20,203 bases of DNA from JAMCZC01 sp964364925 (GTDB taxonomy: Bacteria; Patescibacteriota; Microgenomatia; Levybacterales; UBA12049): contig CAYIOB010000011.1 of the NCBI GenBank assembly GCA_964364925.1, positions 1-20,203 of the forward strand. Reading direction: 5' to 3'. The notes beneath the pieces are model-generated. The model was not told the DNA's origin. It made no database searches and saw only the letters and a list, made by a program, of their open reading frames with translations. Numbering within the stretch: the stretch's first letter is position 1; each line of letters opens with the position of its first letter. A program made the position numbers and the translations under genes. Shown piece by piece: positions 8,463 to 14,390 of the stretch.

Positions 8463-9716
8463 ATGAAGAAAAAATTATTAATCATTGCCGTTATTGCTAT
8501 ATTGTTAATATTGCTGTTCGGTTTTCGTAAGAGTATAACCGAATCCGAACAAAAACGGGTTACCTGGTGGGAATTTCAATCCATAGATACAATGAAATAC
8601 TCAAGGGATGTTTCCCGCGAGAAATTAAACGAGCCTTCTTTTGACACGGTAATAGAAGAGCAAGTCAAAAACATTGCGGATACAGGCGCAACGCACGTGG
8701 CTATAGCAACGCCTTATGATGAAGAATTTTACCCAATATTAAAAAGATGGGTCGACGGGGCAAGACGGCACAATTTACAGGTTTGGTTTCGCGGGAACTG
8801 GTCGGGATGGGAAGGCTGGTTTGGTTACCCGAAAATTACAAGAGCTGAACATATTAAAAAAACGCAAGATTTTATCTTAAAACACCAGGATATTTTTGAA
8901 GATGGAGATGTTTTTTCACCCTGTCCGGAGTGTGAGAACGGAGGACCTGGAGATCCAAGACAAAACGGAGACGTTTTAGGGCACAGAAAATTTTTAATTG
9001 ATGAATATAACGTTACAAAAACCGCGTTTAAAGCAATTAATAAAAATGTGGCTTCCAACTTTAACTCTATGAACGGCGACGTAGCGCGCGCTGTTATGGA
9101 TAAAAAAACAACGCTTGCCATGGATGGAATAGTTGCGATTGACCATTACGTCTCAACTCCGGAAAAACTAATTTCAGACATAGATTCAATAGCTAAGGCT
9201 TCCGGCGGAAAAATAGTTCTGGGGGAATTCGGCGCACCCATTCCCGACATAAACGGAAAAATGACTGAAAAACAGCAAGCAGATTGGATAAATATTGCTC
9301 TCTTAAAACTTGCGCGGACAAACCAAGTGATTGGCATAAGCTACTGGACCAATACCGGAAGTTCAACCGCCCTTTGGTCGGGAGACGGAAAAGCAAGAAT
9401 TGCAGCTGAAACTCTTAAGTCTGTATTCAATGCTCCTGTTGTTAGCGGTGTAGTACAAGATGAGGCCGGAGGAGGAATCGGCGGAGCATATATTAAAGTA
9501 GAAAACAGATATTTTTTTACCGACTCAAAGGGAAATTACGAGTTTCCTTACATTGGCGATTCTAAAACAATCAAAATCGAGACGCCCGAGTTCCATGCAA
9601 AAACGGTTACAATAGACCCGCAAGCACCGCAATTGATAGTTCTTAAAAAAGAAAAAGAAGACTTTCTCTTTAAAACAAAAAAATTCATCCACAGAATATT
9701 CAGTTTTCTGCCTTAA
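8463..9716 (+). CDS. membrane-anchored clan-A-like glycoside hydrolase with C-terminal carboxypeptidase-regulatory-like domain
   Basis: 417 residues from the ATG at 8463, preferred over 8433 because it begins directly with a signal-anchor (KKKLLIIAVIAILLILLFGF) and the upstream ATGs belong to a tandem repeat. The TIM-barrel-like part (about 30-320) shows THVAIATPY, LQVWFRGNWSGWEGW, a candidate acid/base Glu in FSPCPECENG (E156 or E158), AIDHYV, a candidate nucleophile in LGEFGAP (E255), and the aromatic SYWTN strand. The Glu pair and GEFG are what clan GH-A enzymes such as GH5 show. Residues about 326-385 form a small beta-sandwich of the carboxypeptidase-regulatory type (SGVVQDEAGGGIGGAYIKV, TDSKGNYEFPYI). 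It ends the glycan operon and probably trims or remodels the exported glycan (inference). The exact GH family cannot be named by eye. Confidence 0.7.
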   Translation: MKKKLLIIAVIAILLILLFGFRKSITESEQKRVTWWEFQSIDTMKYSRDVSREKLNEPSFDTVIEEQVKNIADTGATHVAIATPYDEEFYPILKRWVDGARRHNLQVWFRGNWSGWEGWFGYPKITRAEHIKKTQDFILKHQDIFEDGDVFSPCPECENGGPGDPRQNGDVLGHRKFLIDEYNVTKTAFKAINKNVASNFNSMNGDVARAVMDKKTTLAMDGIVAIDHYVSTPEKLISDIDSIAKASGGKIVLGEFGAPIPDINGKMTEKQQADWINIALLKLARTNQVIGISYWTNTGSSTALWSGDGKARIAAETLKSVFNAPVVSGVVQDEAGGGIGGAYIKVENRYFFTDSKGNYEFPYIGDSKTIKIETPEFHAKTVTIDPQAPQLIVLKKEKEDFLFKTKKFIHRIFSFLP

Positions 9717-9736
9717 GACTACAGGACTATTTCTAC

Positions 9737-9764
9737 TTGACTTTTTGATATAGTATGATATAAT
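9737..9764 (+). promoter_or_regulatory. sigma70-type promoter for the LASTG protein and sortase
   Basis: TTGACT at 9737-9742, a 16-nt spacer and a perfect TATAAT at 9759-9764. Predicted start of transcription is near 9771, giving a leader of about 41 nt that consists largely of the hairpin described next. It begins a new unit just after the glycan operon ends. Confidence 0.75.
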
Positions 9765-9781
9765 CCTTACGATAATTTGAC

Positions 9782-9811
9782 AGTAAGGCTTTTTAGAGTC
9801 TTACTTTTTTT
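9782..9811 (+). terminator. intrinsic-terminator-like hairpin abutting the start codon (possible attenuator)
   Basis: Stem arms AGTAAGGCT (9782-9790) and AGTCTTACT (9797-9805) pair over 9 bp with one G-U, with a TTTTAG loop, and are followed by a run of Ts through 9811. The ATG of the next gene is at 9812, with no room for a Shine-Dalgarno. It lies downstream of a good promoter, so it either attenuates that transcript or terminates read-through from the glycan operon. The shape is directly visible; the function is inferred. Confidence 0.6.
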
Positions 9812-10432
9812 ATGGCAGGAAAAAGATTATTTTTATCGGGTTTATTGTCAGCAGTTTTATTCTTTGCGTCTTCACAAAGCGCAGGCGCAATATCAACGCC
9901 TACATTTCCTTCATGCATAAACCCCCAGGGGACAGTTAGCACCTCTTATGATTCGGGCGTCCACGGCGTTGTCGGAAACAGTTCAACTTTTACAGGTAAA
10001 GATTCTGTTTATACGCTTTCAGGTGGCACTTTGATGCAATGCCTTTGCGCTGACAGCGGGGAAGGTATTCAGACAAATTGGTGGAAGGTTTCAAGCCTGT
10101 TGGAGGACGAAGTTAGTGTTCTAATTTCCCAGGGTTGGACATTGATACCGGACGGTTCTGCTTGGGGACTTGAAGCTGCTCCATATTTAGCGCAAAATTC
10201 AAGTTATGCTTGTGGTTCAACAAATCCCGGAGGCCCTGGAGACGGCCTTTCGGATGGAAGGTCTTCAGCAGCTGTGGGCGGGGCAAGCGCCGGATCTGTT
10301 TTGGGAGCATCAACACAAGCAGTGCTTGGACTTGCCTCTACAGGCAACATGGTATTTATAGTAAGCGTATTTCTAATCGGAATTGCTTTGGTTTTAACCG
10401 GGTTTGCCCTCTCTTTTAAAAAGAGCAAATAA
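9812..10432 (+). CDS. secreted surface protein with C-terminal LASTG sorting signal
   Basis: 206 residues. N-terminal signal peptide (basic MAGKR, hydrophobic core, AGA near residue 26). The middle domain (about 28-135) has four Cys (35, 77, 79, 134), including MQCLCAD, and a Trp-rich stretch (QTNWWKVS, GWTLIPDG, AWGLEAAPYLA). A Gly/Ser/Ala-rich linker follows (about 138-170). The C-terminus is a full sorting signal: LASTG (174-178), a hydrophobic helix (about 180-201) and the basic tail KKSK. LAxTG is the motif recognised by class E sortases, and the sortase gene begins 14 nt after its stop. The protein is thus the probable substrate, to be cleaved between Thr and Gly and joined to an amine at the surface. 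The domain itself is not one I can name. Confidence 0.85.
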   Translation: MAGKRLFLSGLLSAVLFFASSQSAGAISTPTFPSCINPQGTVSTSYDSGVHGVVGNSSTFTGKDSVYTLSGGTLMQCLCADSGEGIQTNWWKVSSLLEDEVSVLISQGWTLIPDGSAWGLEAAPYLAQNSSYACGSTNPGGPGDGLSDGRSSAAVGGASAGSVLGASTQAVLGLASTGNMVFIVSVFLIGIALVLTGFALSFKKSK

Positions 10433-10446
10433 CATGGGAGATGAAG

Positions 10447-10977
10447 ATGAATTTTGCTTCTAAAGTACTGCTAACTTTGGGTTTTTTACTAATTTTTTTT
10501 GGAGGATATCTTGTTTTACAGCGCTATAGCCCTAAAACTCTTGAATTTAAAGATTTAAAAGTTAATAGGGTTGTAAGTTCAGATGTAGTTCCGGTCAGGA
10601 TAATTATTCCGTCTTTAAAAATAGATAATGGAATTTATCCGGCAAAAATAAATAATGGAAAATGGGAGGTAACCACAAAAGGGATTTCTTATCTTCTATC
10701 GTCTCCTGTTCCGGGAGGAAGCGGAAATAGTATTTTATATGGACATAACTGGCCAAGTATCTTAGGAAATTTATCTAAAATAAAACCGAGGGAAAAAATT
10801 GAGATTGTAATGAGTAATGGACAAAAGAAAGTTTTTATAGTGCAATTTACATCCGTAGTTGATCCTAGTCAAACCCACATCTTATCCCAAACAAATGACA
10901 ATAGAATAACTTTATATACCTGCACAGGGTTTTTAGACAGCAAAAGGTTTGTTGCAACCGCAATTTTGTCAAATTAA
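10447..10977 (+). CDS. sortase (transpeptidase), class E-like by context
   Basis: 176 residues from the ATG at 10447, chosen over 10441 because GGGAG is then 6 nt upstream instead of touching the start. An N-terminal helix (KVLLTLGFLLIFFGGYLVL) anchors the enzyme with its catalytic domain outside. The sortase triad is visible: His in ILYGHNW (H100), Cys in LYTCTG (C159) and Arg in DSKRFVAT (R167), together with the usual RIIIPSLKID start and ISYLLSSPVPGGSGN lead-in. It cleaves a sorting motif between Thr and Gly and forms an acyl-enzyme that a cell-surface amine resolves. The upstream LASTG protein is the evident partner. The short domain and the LAxTG substrate fit class E or a related branch; the class needs a tree. 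Confidence 0.92.
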   Translation: MNFASKVLLTLGFLLIFFGGYLVLQRYSPKTLEFKDLKVNRVVSSDVVPVRIIIPSLKIDNGIYPAKINNGKWEVTTKGISYLLSSPVPGGSGNSILYGHNWPSILGNLSKIKPREKIEIVMSNGQKKVFIVQFTSVVDPSQTHILSQTNDNRITLYTCTGFLDSKRFVATAILSN

Positions 10978-10994
10978 TTATTCTATAAGTTCTA

Positions 10995-11013
10995 TAAGGT
11001 CTCTCCTTGAAGA
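10995..11013. repeat. REP-like repeat, copy 1
   Basis: TAAGGTCTCTCCTTGAAGA, identical over 19 nt to copy 3 at 11751-11769. AAGG and CCTT can pair around TCTCT, giving a small hairpin. It lies just beyond the 3' end of the transposase gene. Confidence 0.75.
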
Positions 11014-11019
11014 AGTTAA

Positions 11020-11709
11020 TTACTCTAATATTATATCTTTAATAATATTAATATTATTTTCGATTTCCTTAACAAAACTCTCATATGATAAATTGAGATT
11101 TTTTTTTGAAAAGCTTGAAAGTATTTCATTTGGGTTAACCCATTCTGTTTTCCTAATTCCCAAATAATCTTTGAATGATGATGGCTGCATTCGCATTAAG
11201 GTCTCTCCTTTAAGAGAAATTGGAATAAGAGATTGTTTATGAATGTATTTAGACAGATATATGAATTGTTCGTCTTTTGATATTAAGACTGCTTTATAAA
11301 CTCCTTGATAAAGTGATCCCACTCTTTTATATTTTTTATTAAAATACATTGTGTACCTAGTGCAAAGAGAACTCATAAATTTATATATCGAATCAGATTT
11401 ATTTTGTTTTATAAAAAAATGAAAATGATTTGGCATTAAACAGTAAGCAATAAGAATAATTTCTTGGGAAAAATTATTTAACCTTAACTTTTTAAGTGCT
11501 TTTTCTTTTTCTATCCAGGGAATTTTGGGGTCTAGAAGTATGTTATTAAGTTCTTTTTCATTTTTTGGAGTTAAATATTCTTTTAGATATGAAAGAAAAA
11601 TAGAATAGTCTTGTTGGTTTATAAAAATTTTTCTTTTTTCAACACCCCGATTGTAAATATGGTAATAACCGTTCTTGAGATAAATTTTTAATGAATTTTT
11701 GGCAGGCAT
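11020..11709 (-). CDS. REP-associated tyrosine transposase (RAYT, Y1/TnpA_REP family)
   Basis: 229 residues. Family signatures: GYYHIYNRGVEKRKIF (14-29), the HUH metal site in CLMPNHFHFFIKQ (His95 and His97), and the helix with the nucleophile, LCTRYTMYFNKKYKR (Tyr119 most likely), followed by GSLYQGVYKA. These single-strand nucleases cut and rejoin DNA at short palindromes and are thought to spread REP elements. The gene is flanked by two identical 19-nt repeats, at 10995 and 11751, and carries a third near-copy in its own coding sequence (codons for SLKGETL, residues 165-171). The frame is intact with no sign of decay. It lies antisense between the sortase and a small secreted protein, so the 10995-11769 segment may be an insertion into an envelope locus. 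Confidence 0.9.
   Translation of the reverse strand: MPAKNSLKIYLKNGYYHIYNRGVEKRKIFINQQDYSIFLSYLKEYLTPKNEKELNNILLDPKIPWIEKEKALKKLRLNNFSQEIILIAYCLMPNHFHFFIKQNKSDSIYKFMSSLCTRYTMYFNKKYKRVGSLYQGVYKAVLISKDEQFIYLSKYIHKQSLIPISLKGETLMRMQPSSFKDYLGIRKTEWVNPNEILSSFSKKNLNLSYESFVKEIENNINIIKDIILE
11197..11217. repeat. REP-like repeat, copy 2 (inside the transposase gene)
   Basis: TAAGGTCTCTCCTTTAAGAGA matches the two flanking copies with one mismatch in the 19-nt core. TCTCT and AGAGA arms can also pair. It is exactly seven codons on the minus strand (S-L-K-G-E-T-L). Confidence 0.65.
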
Positions 11710-11750
11710 ATTTTAATATAACATTTATCTAATGTTGTATTCAATCTCTG

Positions 11751-11769
11751 TAAGGTCTCTCCTTGAAGA
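11751..11769. repeat. REP-like repeat, copy 3
   Basis: TAAGGTCTCTCCTTGAAGA, identical to copy 1 and in the same orientation, 42 nt upstream of the transposase start on the minus strand. On that strand it reads with AAGG, AGAGA, CCTT forming the stem-loop. Confidence 0.75.
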
Positions 11770-11789
11770 GTTATTGATAAATATGATTG

Positions 11790-11819
11790 TTGACAATACA
11801 CCTTAAATTGGTGTAAAAA
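11790..11819 (+). promoter_or_regulatory. candidate promoter with operator-like inverted repeat
   Basis: TTGACA at 11790-11795 is a perfect -35. A weak -10 (TGTAAA at 11812 or TAAAAA at 11814) would place transcription start near the GTG at 11826, so the message may be leaderless. Between the two boxes and running into the -10 is TACACC (11797-11802) and its inverse GGTGTA (11810-11815) around a 7-nt centre, a shape expected for a repressor site. Confidence 0.45.
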
Positions 11820-11825
11820 GATTGT

Positions 11826-12254
11826 GTGAAAAAAGCAGTGTTTTCTTTATTTTCATTTCTTCTTCTGTTCTCCTTAGCCAATCAACAATCTTTTGCCATG
11901 AGCAATGTAAATGTAAGCGTTAATTCATCAAATGACAACTCTTCAACAAGTACCAATACACAAGATATTCATACCCGTATAGAAATAGAAACAAATGGAG
12001 AAAAAAAAGTTTTAGACGAATATGGCCCCGGTGAATATAATCTAGAGTCTAATTCAAATGGTGGTAAAACCAGCGTTTCGGTCTCGCAAAATTCCGATAA
12101 CATTACTCCAACAAAAACTTCTACTAAAGCAGCTGAGGAAGAAAATAATCAAAAAGATTCTGATAATAAAGAGAAAGAAGTAAAAGAAGACTTTATTAAA
12201 AAAATAGTAGAGGCATTTAAAAACTTTATTGAAAGAATTTTTAAGAATTTATAA
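11826..12254 (+). CDS. small secreted Ser/Asn-rich protein, unknown function
   Basis: 142 residues starting at GTG 11826, which begins a good signal peptide (KK, hydrophobic core, SFA near residue 24). The mature part opens with a Ser/Asn/Thr-rich stretch (SNVNVSVNSSNDNSSTSTN), then a compact segment (HTRIEIETNGEKKVLDEYGPG), another Asn/Ser-rich patch, a highly charged Lys/Glu linker (about 100-120), and a basic amphipathic C-terminal helix (FIKKIVEAFKNFIERIFKNL). No anchor or sorting motif is present; the terminal helix could attach to the membrane surface. No Shine-Dalgarno is visible. Its stop codon directly abuts the stop of the convergent gene, with zero bases between. I do not recognise the family. 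Confidence 0.75.
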   Translation: MKKAVFSLFSFLLLFSLANQQSFAMSNVNVSVNSSNDNSSTSTNTQDIHTRIEIETNGEKKVLDEYGPGEYNLESNSNGGKTSVSVSQNSDNITPTKTSTKAAEEENNQKDSDNKEKEVKEDFIKKIVEAFKNFIERIFKNL

Positions 12255-13694
12255 TTAATTTCTGACAAAAACTCCGGAATATTTATCCTTATATACTAAC
12301 TTCCATTTTCCTTCTCTGGCAAGCTTTAGAAGTCTCTTGTAAACAGGTTTTTCAGGGGACATTAAAACAACATTATACGAAGAATCGTCTATGTCTTTTA
12401 AGTTTTGCTCGTATCCGTAATAGTCGGCAAAGCCGCTGTATCCTTTTTTGTCCCTCCATAAATGCATTCTTCCGTCTATGCTTGGTTTTATCTGGGGGTA
12501 GTTCCAAATAATGTACCCTCCCCAGTTATATAAGGTAAAGAGATTCTTATCGAGCTTTTGTTTTATCAGATATTCTACCGAAGCAGGAGAGCAATGCGCG
12601 TACTCTTTACAGTACACGTCCCAGGACATGTTTGTATATTGTGTAAACGGAAGCTTAAAATAAATTGCAAACTGAAGATAAAAAATAAATAAAACTGTTC
12701 CTACTATAAATGTATTTCTTTTGCTGTTTGGTTTAAAAAAAGAAGCCACAGGCTGTAAAAACGGAATAGAAAGATAATACATAGACCAGGCATATCTTTT
12801 AACAAAAAAAGTAAGAGTATAGAGTATACCGAATAAGCCAAGATATGGAATATTGCTTTTTAATTTGCCCTCGAAATACATAAAAACAACACCCACTGCT
12901 ACGAGTATTCCAATAATAAGCTGGTACCACCACTGCGTTGATCTTTCATCAAATGGCAGATATTCAAGTACGCTTTTAAGATCAGCGTTTTCGAAATGAA
13001 GAAAAGCATCCATATAAACCGCAGCTCCGAAAGGATGAATTAAAATTACAGCGGAAGACAAAAAGAAAGCTAAACCCAATGTTTTTGCGCTTTCTCTTAC
13101 CGCAGTAAGATTTTTTGGGTTATCAAGATATTTATTAAAAATTTGAATAATGGCCCAAATAAAGAAAACCCCAAGTCCTAAGATAAATTGTCCGTGAAGA
13201 TTTGCCCAGATAAAAAATAAGGGGATTGTTAAAAAAATTGCCCTTGGTTTATTTTCGTATTTCTTAAAAAGATAAATTAGAATTCCAAAAATAAGAAGAC
13301 TCAAAAGCTGACCGCGGAAAGAAACCTGATTTATAGGTTCTTCAATTATAAGAAGTAAAGGAAAAATTAAACTTTGTTCCCAATAACTTAAGTCGAAAGC
13401 TTTTGAAAAGAAAAAAAACGTAAGAGTAACTATAAGGGCTCCCAAAAGGGTTAAACCTAAAAATCCGAAACTGCTGAAAACAGAATAATACACCAAATCA
13501 ACTCCCCAGGAAATATTTGCCCATTTAAAATCAGGCATCATTGCGGAAAAAGTATTATCCGTTAAAATTTGAAAGTTTTTAAAAAAATATTCTCCGTATT
13601 TTAAGTGCCAGCCTAAATCCGCATCGTAGGGCTTATATAAAGACGCCAAAAAAACAACAATGTAAGGCAGGAAACTCTCTATCTGTTTTTTCAT
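12255..13694 (-). CDS. polytopic membrane protein, GT-C-like, unknown substrate
   Basis: 479 residues from the ATG at 13694, preferred over the ATG at 13754 because a near-perfect minus-strand promoter lies between the two and because MKKQIESFLPYIVVFL starts directly with a membrane helix. About ten helices follow. The first external loop holds DADLGWHLKYGEYF and LTDNTFS, then WANISWGVDLVYY, a pattern (Asp, WHL, Gly, then a Trp-rich helix) seen in GT-C-like membrane proteins. The soluble C-terminal domain (from about 370) has LYNWGGYIIWNYPQIKPSIDGR, then LMSPEKPVYKRLL. It may be another polyprenyl-phosphate-sugar enzyme, but catalysis is unproven. It is the only long minus-strand gene besides the transposase. 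Confidence 0.65.
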   Translation of the reverse strand: MKKQIESFLPYIVVFLASLYKPYDADLGWHLKYGEYFFKNFQILTDNTFSAMMPDFKWANISWGVDLVYYSVFSSFGFLGLTLLGALIVTLTFFFFSKAFDLSYWEQSLIFPLLLIIEEPINQVSFRGQLLSLLIFGILIYLFKKYENKPRAIFLTIPLFFIWANLHGQFILGLGVFFIWAIIQIFNKYLDNPKNLTAVRESAKTLGLAFFLSSAVILIHPFGAAVYMDAFLHFENADLKSVLEYLPFDERSTQWWYQLIIGILVAVGVVFMYFEGKLKSNIPYLGLFGILYTLTFFVKRYAWSMYYLSIPFLQPVASFFKPNSKRNTFIVGTVLFIFYLQFAIYFKLPFTQYTNMSWDVYCKEYAHCSPASVEYLIKQKLDKNLFTLYNWGGYIIWNYPQIKPSIDGRMHLWRDKKGYSGFADYYGYEQNLKDIDDSSYNVVLMSPEKPVYKRLLKLAREGKWKLVYKDKYSGVFVRN

Positions 13695-13710
13695 AAAATC
13701 TATAGTCGGG

Positions 13711-13739
13711 ATTATATACTTAATGAGCACGGCGTTCAA
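13711..13739 (-). promoter_or_regulatory. minus-strand promoter for the polytopic membrane protein
   Basis: On the minus strand TTGAAC (13739-13734), a 17-nt spacer and a perfect TATAAT (13716-13711). Transcription should start near 13704, leaving a leader of about 10 nt before the ATG at 13694. This placement argues that the longer reading frame from 13754 is not used. Confidence 0.7.
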
Positions 13740-13747
13740 TACATTAG

Positions 13748-13766
13748 TTGACATATCATATATAAT
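13748..13766 (+). promoter_or_regulatory. candidate divergent promoter elements for the 13778 gene
   Basis: A perfect TTGACA (13748-13753) and a perfect TATAAT (13761-13766) are present but only 7 nt apart, so they cannot serve the same promoter. With TATAAT as the -10, the message would begin 4-5 nt before the ATG; with TTGACA as the -35, the -10 would be TATGTT at 13770. Either way the leader is very short or absent. Confidence 0.4.
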
Positions 13767-13777
13767 GTATATGTTTT

Positions 13778-14290
13778 ATGGCAAACTTGAGACTCTTAAT
13801 TGTTCTTGTATTCGCATTAATTGCACTTGTTATGTTTGAAAACAAGAATTTTTTCAGTAACAATTCTCAAAGCAGTGAAGCCGAAAAAAACACTCCTATT
13901 CCTTCGCCCTCCCCGATTAAACCGAAATCAACCCCGATTGAACCCCGATTTAATCGGGGGAACTCGGCGCCAACCCTATCGCCAACACCCGCAAGTCCTG
14001 CTTTGCGAGAGGGTATAAATAATTTTATTTATCCAAACTCTTCTAATATAACAGGAGACGGAGACATATCAAGCATGGAAAGCGCCGATAAACCTCAAAT
14101 AATTACCGACTGGTATAAAGAAAAAATAAAATCTATGGGAATGAAAGCGACTTCTTTTGTGCAGACAACTACAAACGGTAATGTGCTGAATAAATTAGCG
14201 GGAGCAAATAATTCTTTTGGGATTGTTGTGGAGATAAGAAAAGCAGAATTTGATACAAAAACTTCGATTAGATTGATAATTAAGGACTAG
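13778..14290 (+). CDS. single-pass membrane protein with Pro/Ser-rich linker, unknown function
   Basis: 170 residues. An N-terminal helix (LRLLIVLVFALIALVMF, about 4-20) acts as signal-anchor. Residues about 35-75 are Pro/Ser/Thr-rich (TPIPSPSPIKPKSTPIEP), a likely cell-wall-spanning linker. The C-terminal part (about 80-170) looks like a small mixed alpha/beta domain: FIYPNSSNITG, then KPQIITDWYKEKIKSMGMK, then FGIVVEIRKAEF and a final strand. The linker coding sequence contains an odd triplicated CCCCGATT motif ending in a perfect hairpin. No Shine-Dalgarno is visible. It is divergent from the membrane protein at 12255-13694 and upstream of another single-pass membrane protein. Family not recognised. 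Confidence 0.75.
   Translation: MANLRLLIVLVFALIALVMFENKNFFSNNSQSSEAEKNTPIPSPSPIKPKSTPIEPRFNRGNSAPTLSPTPASPALREGINNFIYPNSSNITGDGDISSMESADKPQIITDWYKEKIKSMGMKATSFVQTTTNGNVLNKLAGANNSFGIVVEIRKAEFDTKTSIRLIIKD
13911..13959. repeat. CCCCGATT triplicate with terminal perfect hairpin, within coding sequence
   Basis: CCCCGATT occurs at 13911, 13932 and 13943; the third copy is followed after one T by its exact inverse AATCGGGG (13952-13959), giving an 8-bp stem with a 1-nt centre. The locally G/C-rich block contrasts with its AT-rich surroundings and lies in the linker region of the protein. Confidence 0.7.
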
Positions 14291-14305
14291 TTTATCTTTT
14301 GGCTA

Positions 14306-14334
14306 TTGACAACAAAATTTGAGTCTGATATATT
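14306..14334 (+). promoter_or_regulatory. strong extended -10 promoter for the DUF4352-like gene
   Basis: TTGACA at 14306-14311, a 17-nt spacer and TATATT at 14329-14334, preceded by TG at the extended -10 position. Predicted transcription start is near 14341, 50 nt upstream of the ATG. Confidence 0.75.
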
Positions 14335-14354
14335 TCGATTTACTTAAAGCTCTG

Positions 14355-14373
14355 CCCCCTTAAGGGGGTTTTT
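14355..14373 (+). terminator. intrinsic-terminator-like hairpin between promoter and gene
   Basis: CCCCC (14355-14359), TTAA loop, GGGGG (14364-14368), followed by TTTTT. It may end the transcript of the gene stopping at 14290, but it also lies downstream of the 14306-14334 promoter and so would attenuate that transcript. Confidence 0.65.
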
Positions 14374-14390
14374 AATTGGTAAACTAGCTT

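Noticed and set aside
11041..11058. AATAATATTAATATTATT perfect palindrome
   Set aside because: Only A/T, and it lies within the coding sequence for an Asn/Ile stretch of the transposase; codon composition explains it.
10949..11167. Plus-strand frame of 72 codons opposite the transposase 3' end
   Set aside because: Overlaps both the sortase end and a well-supported transposase on the other strand; product has no recognisable features.
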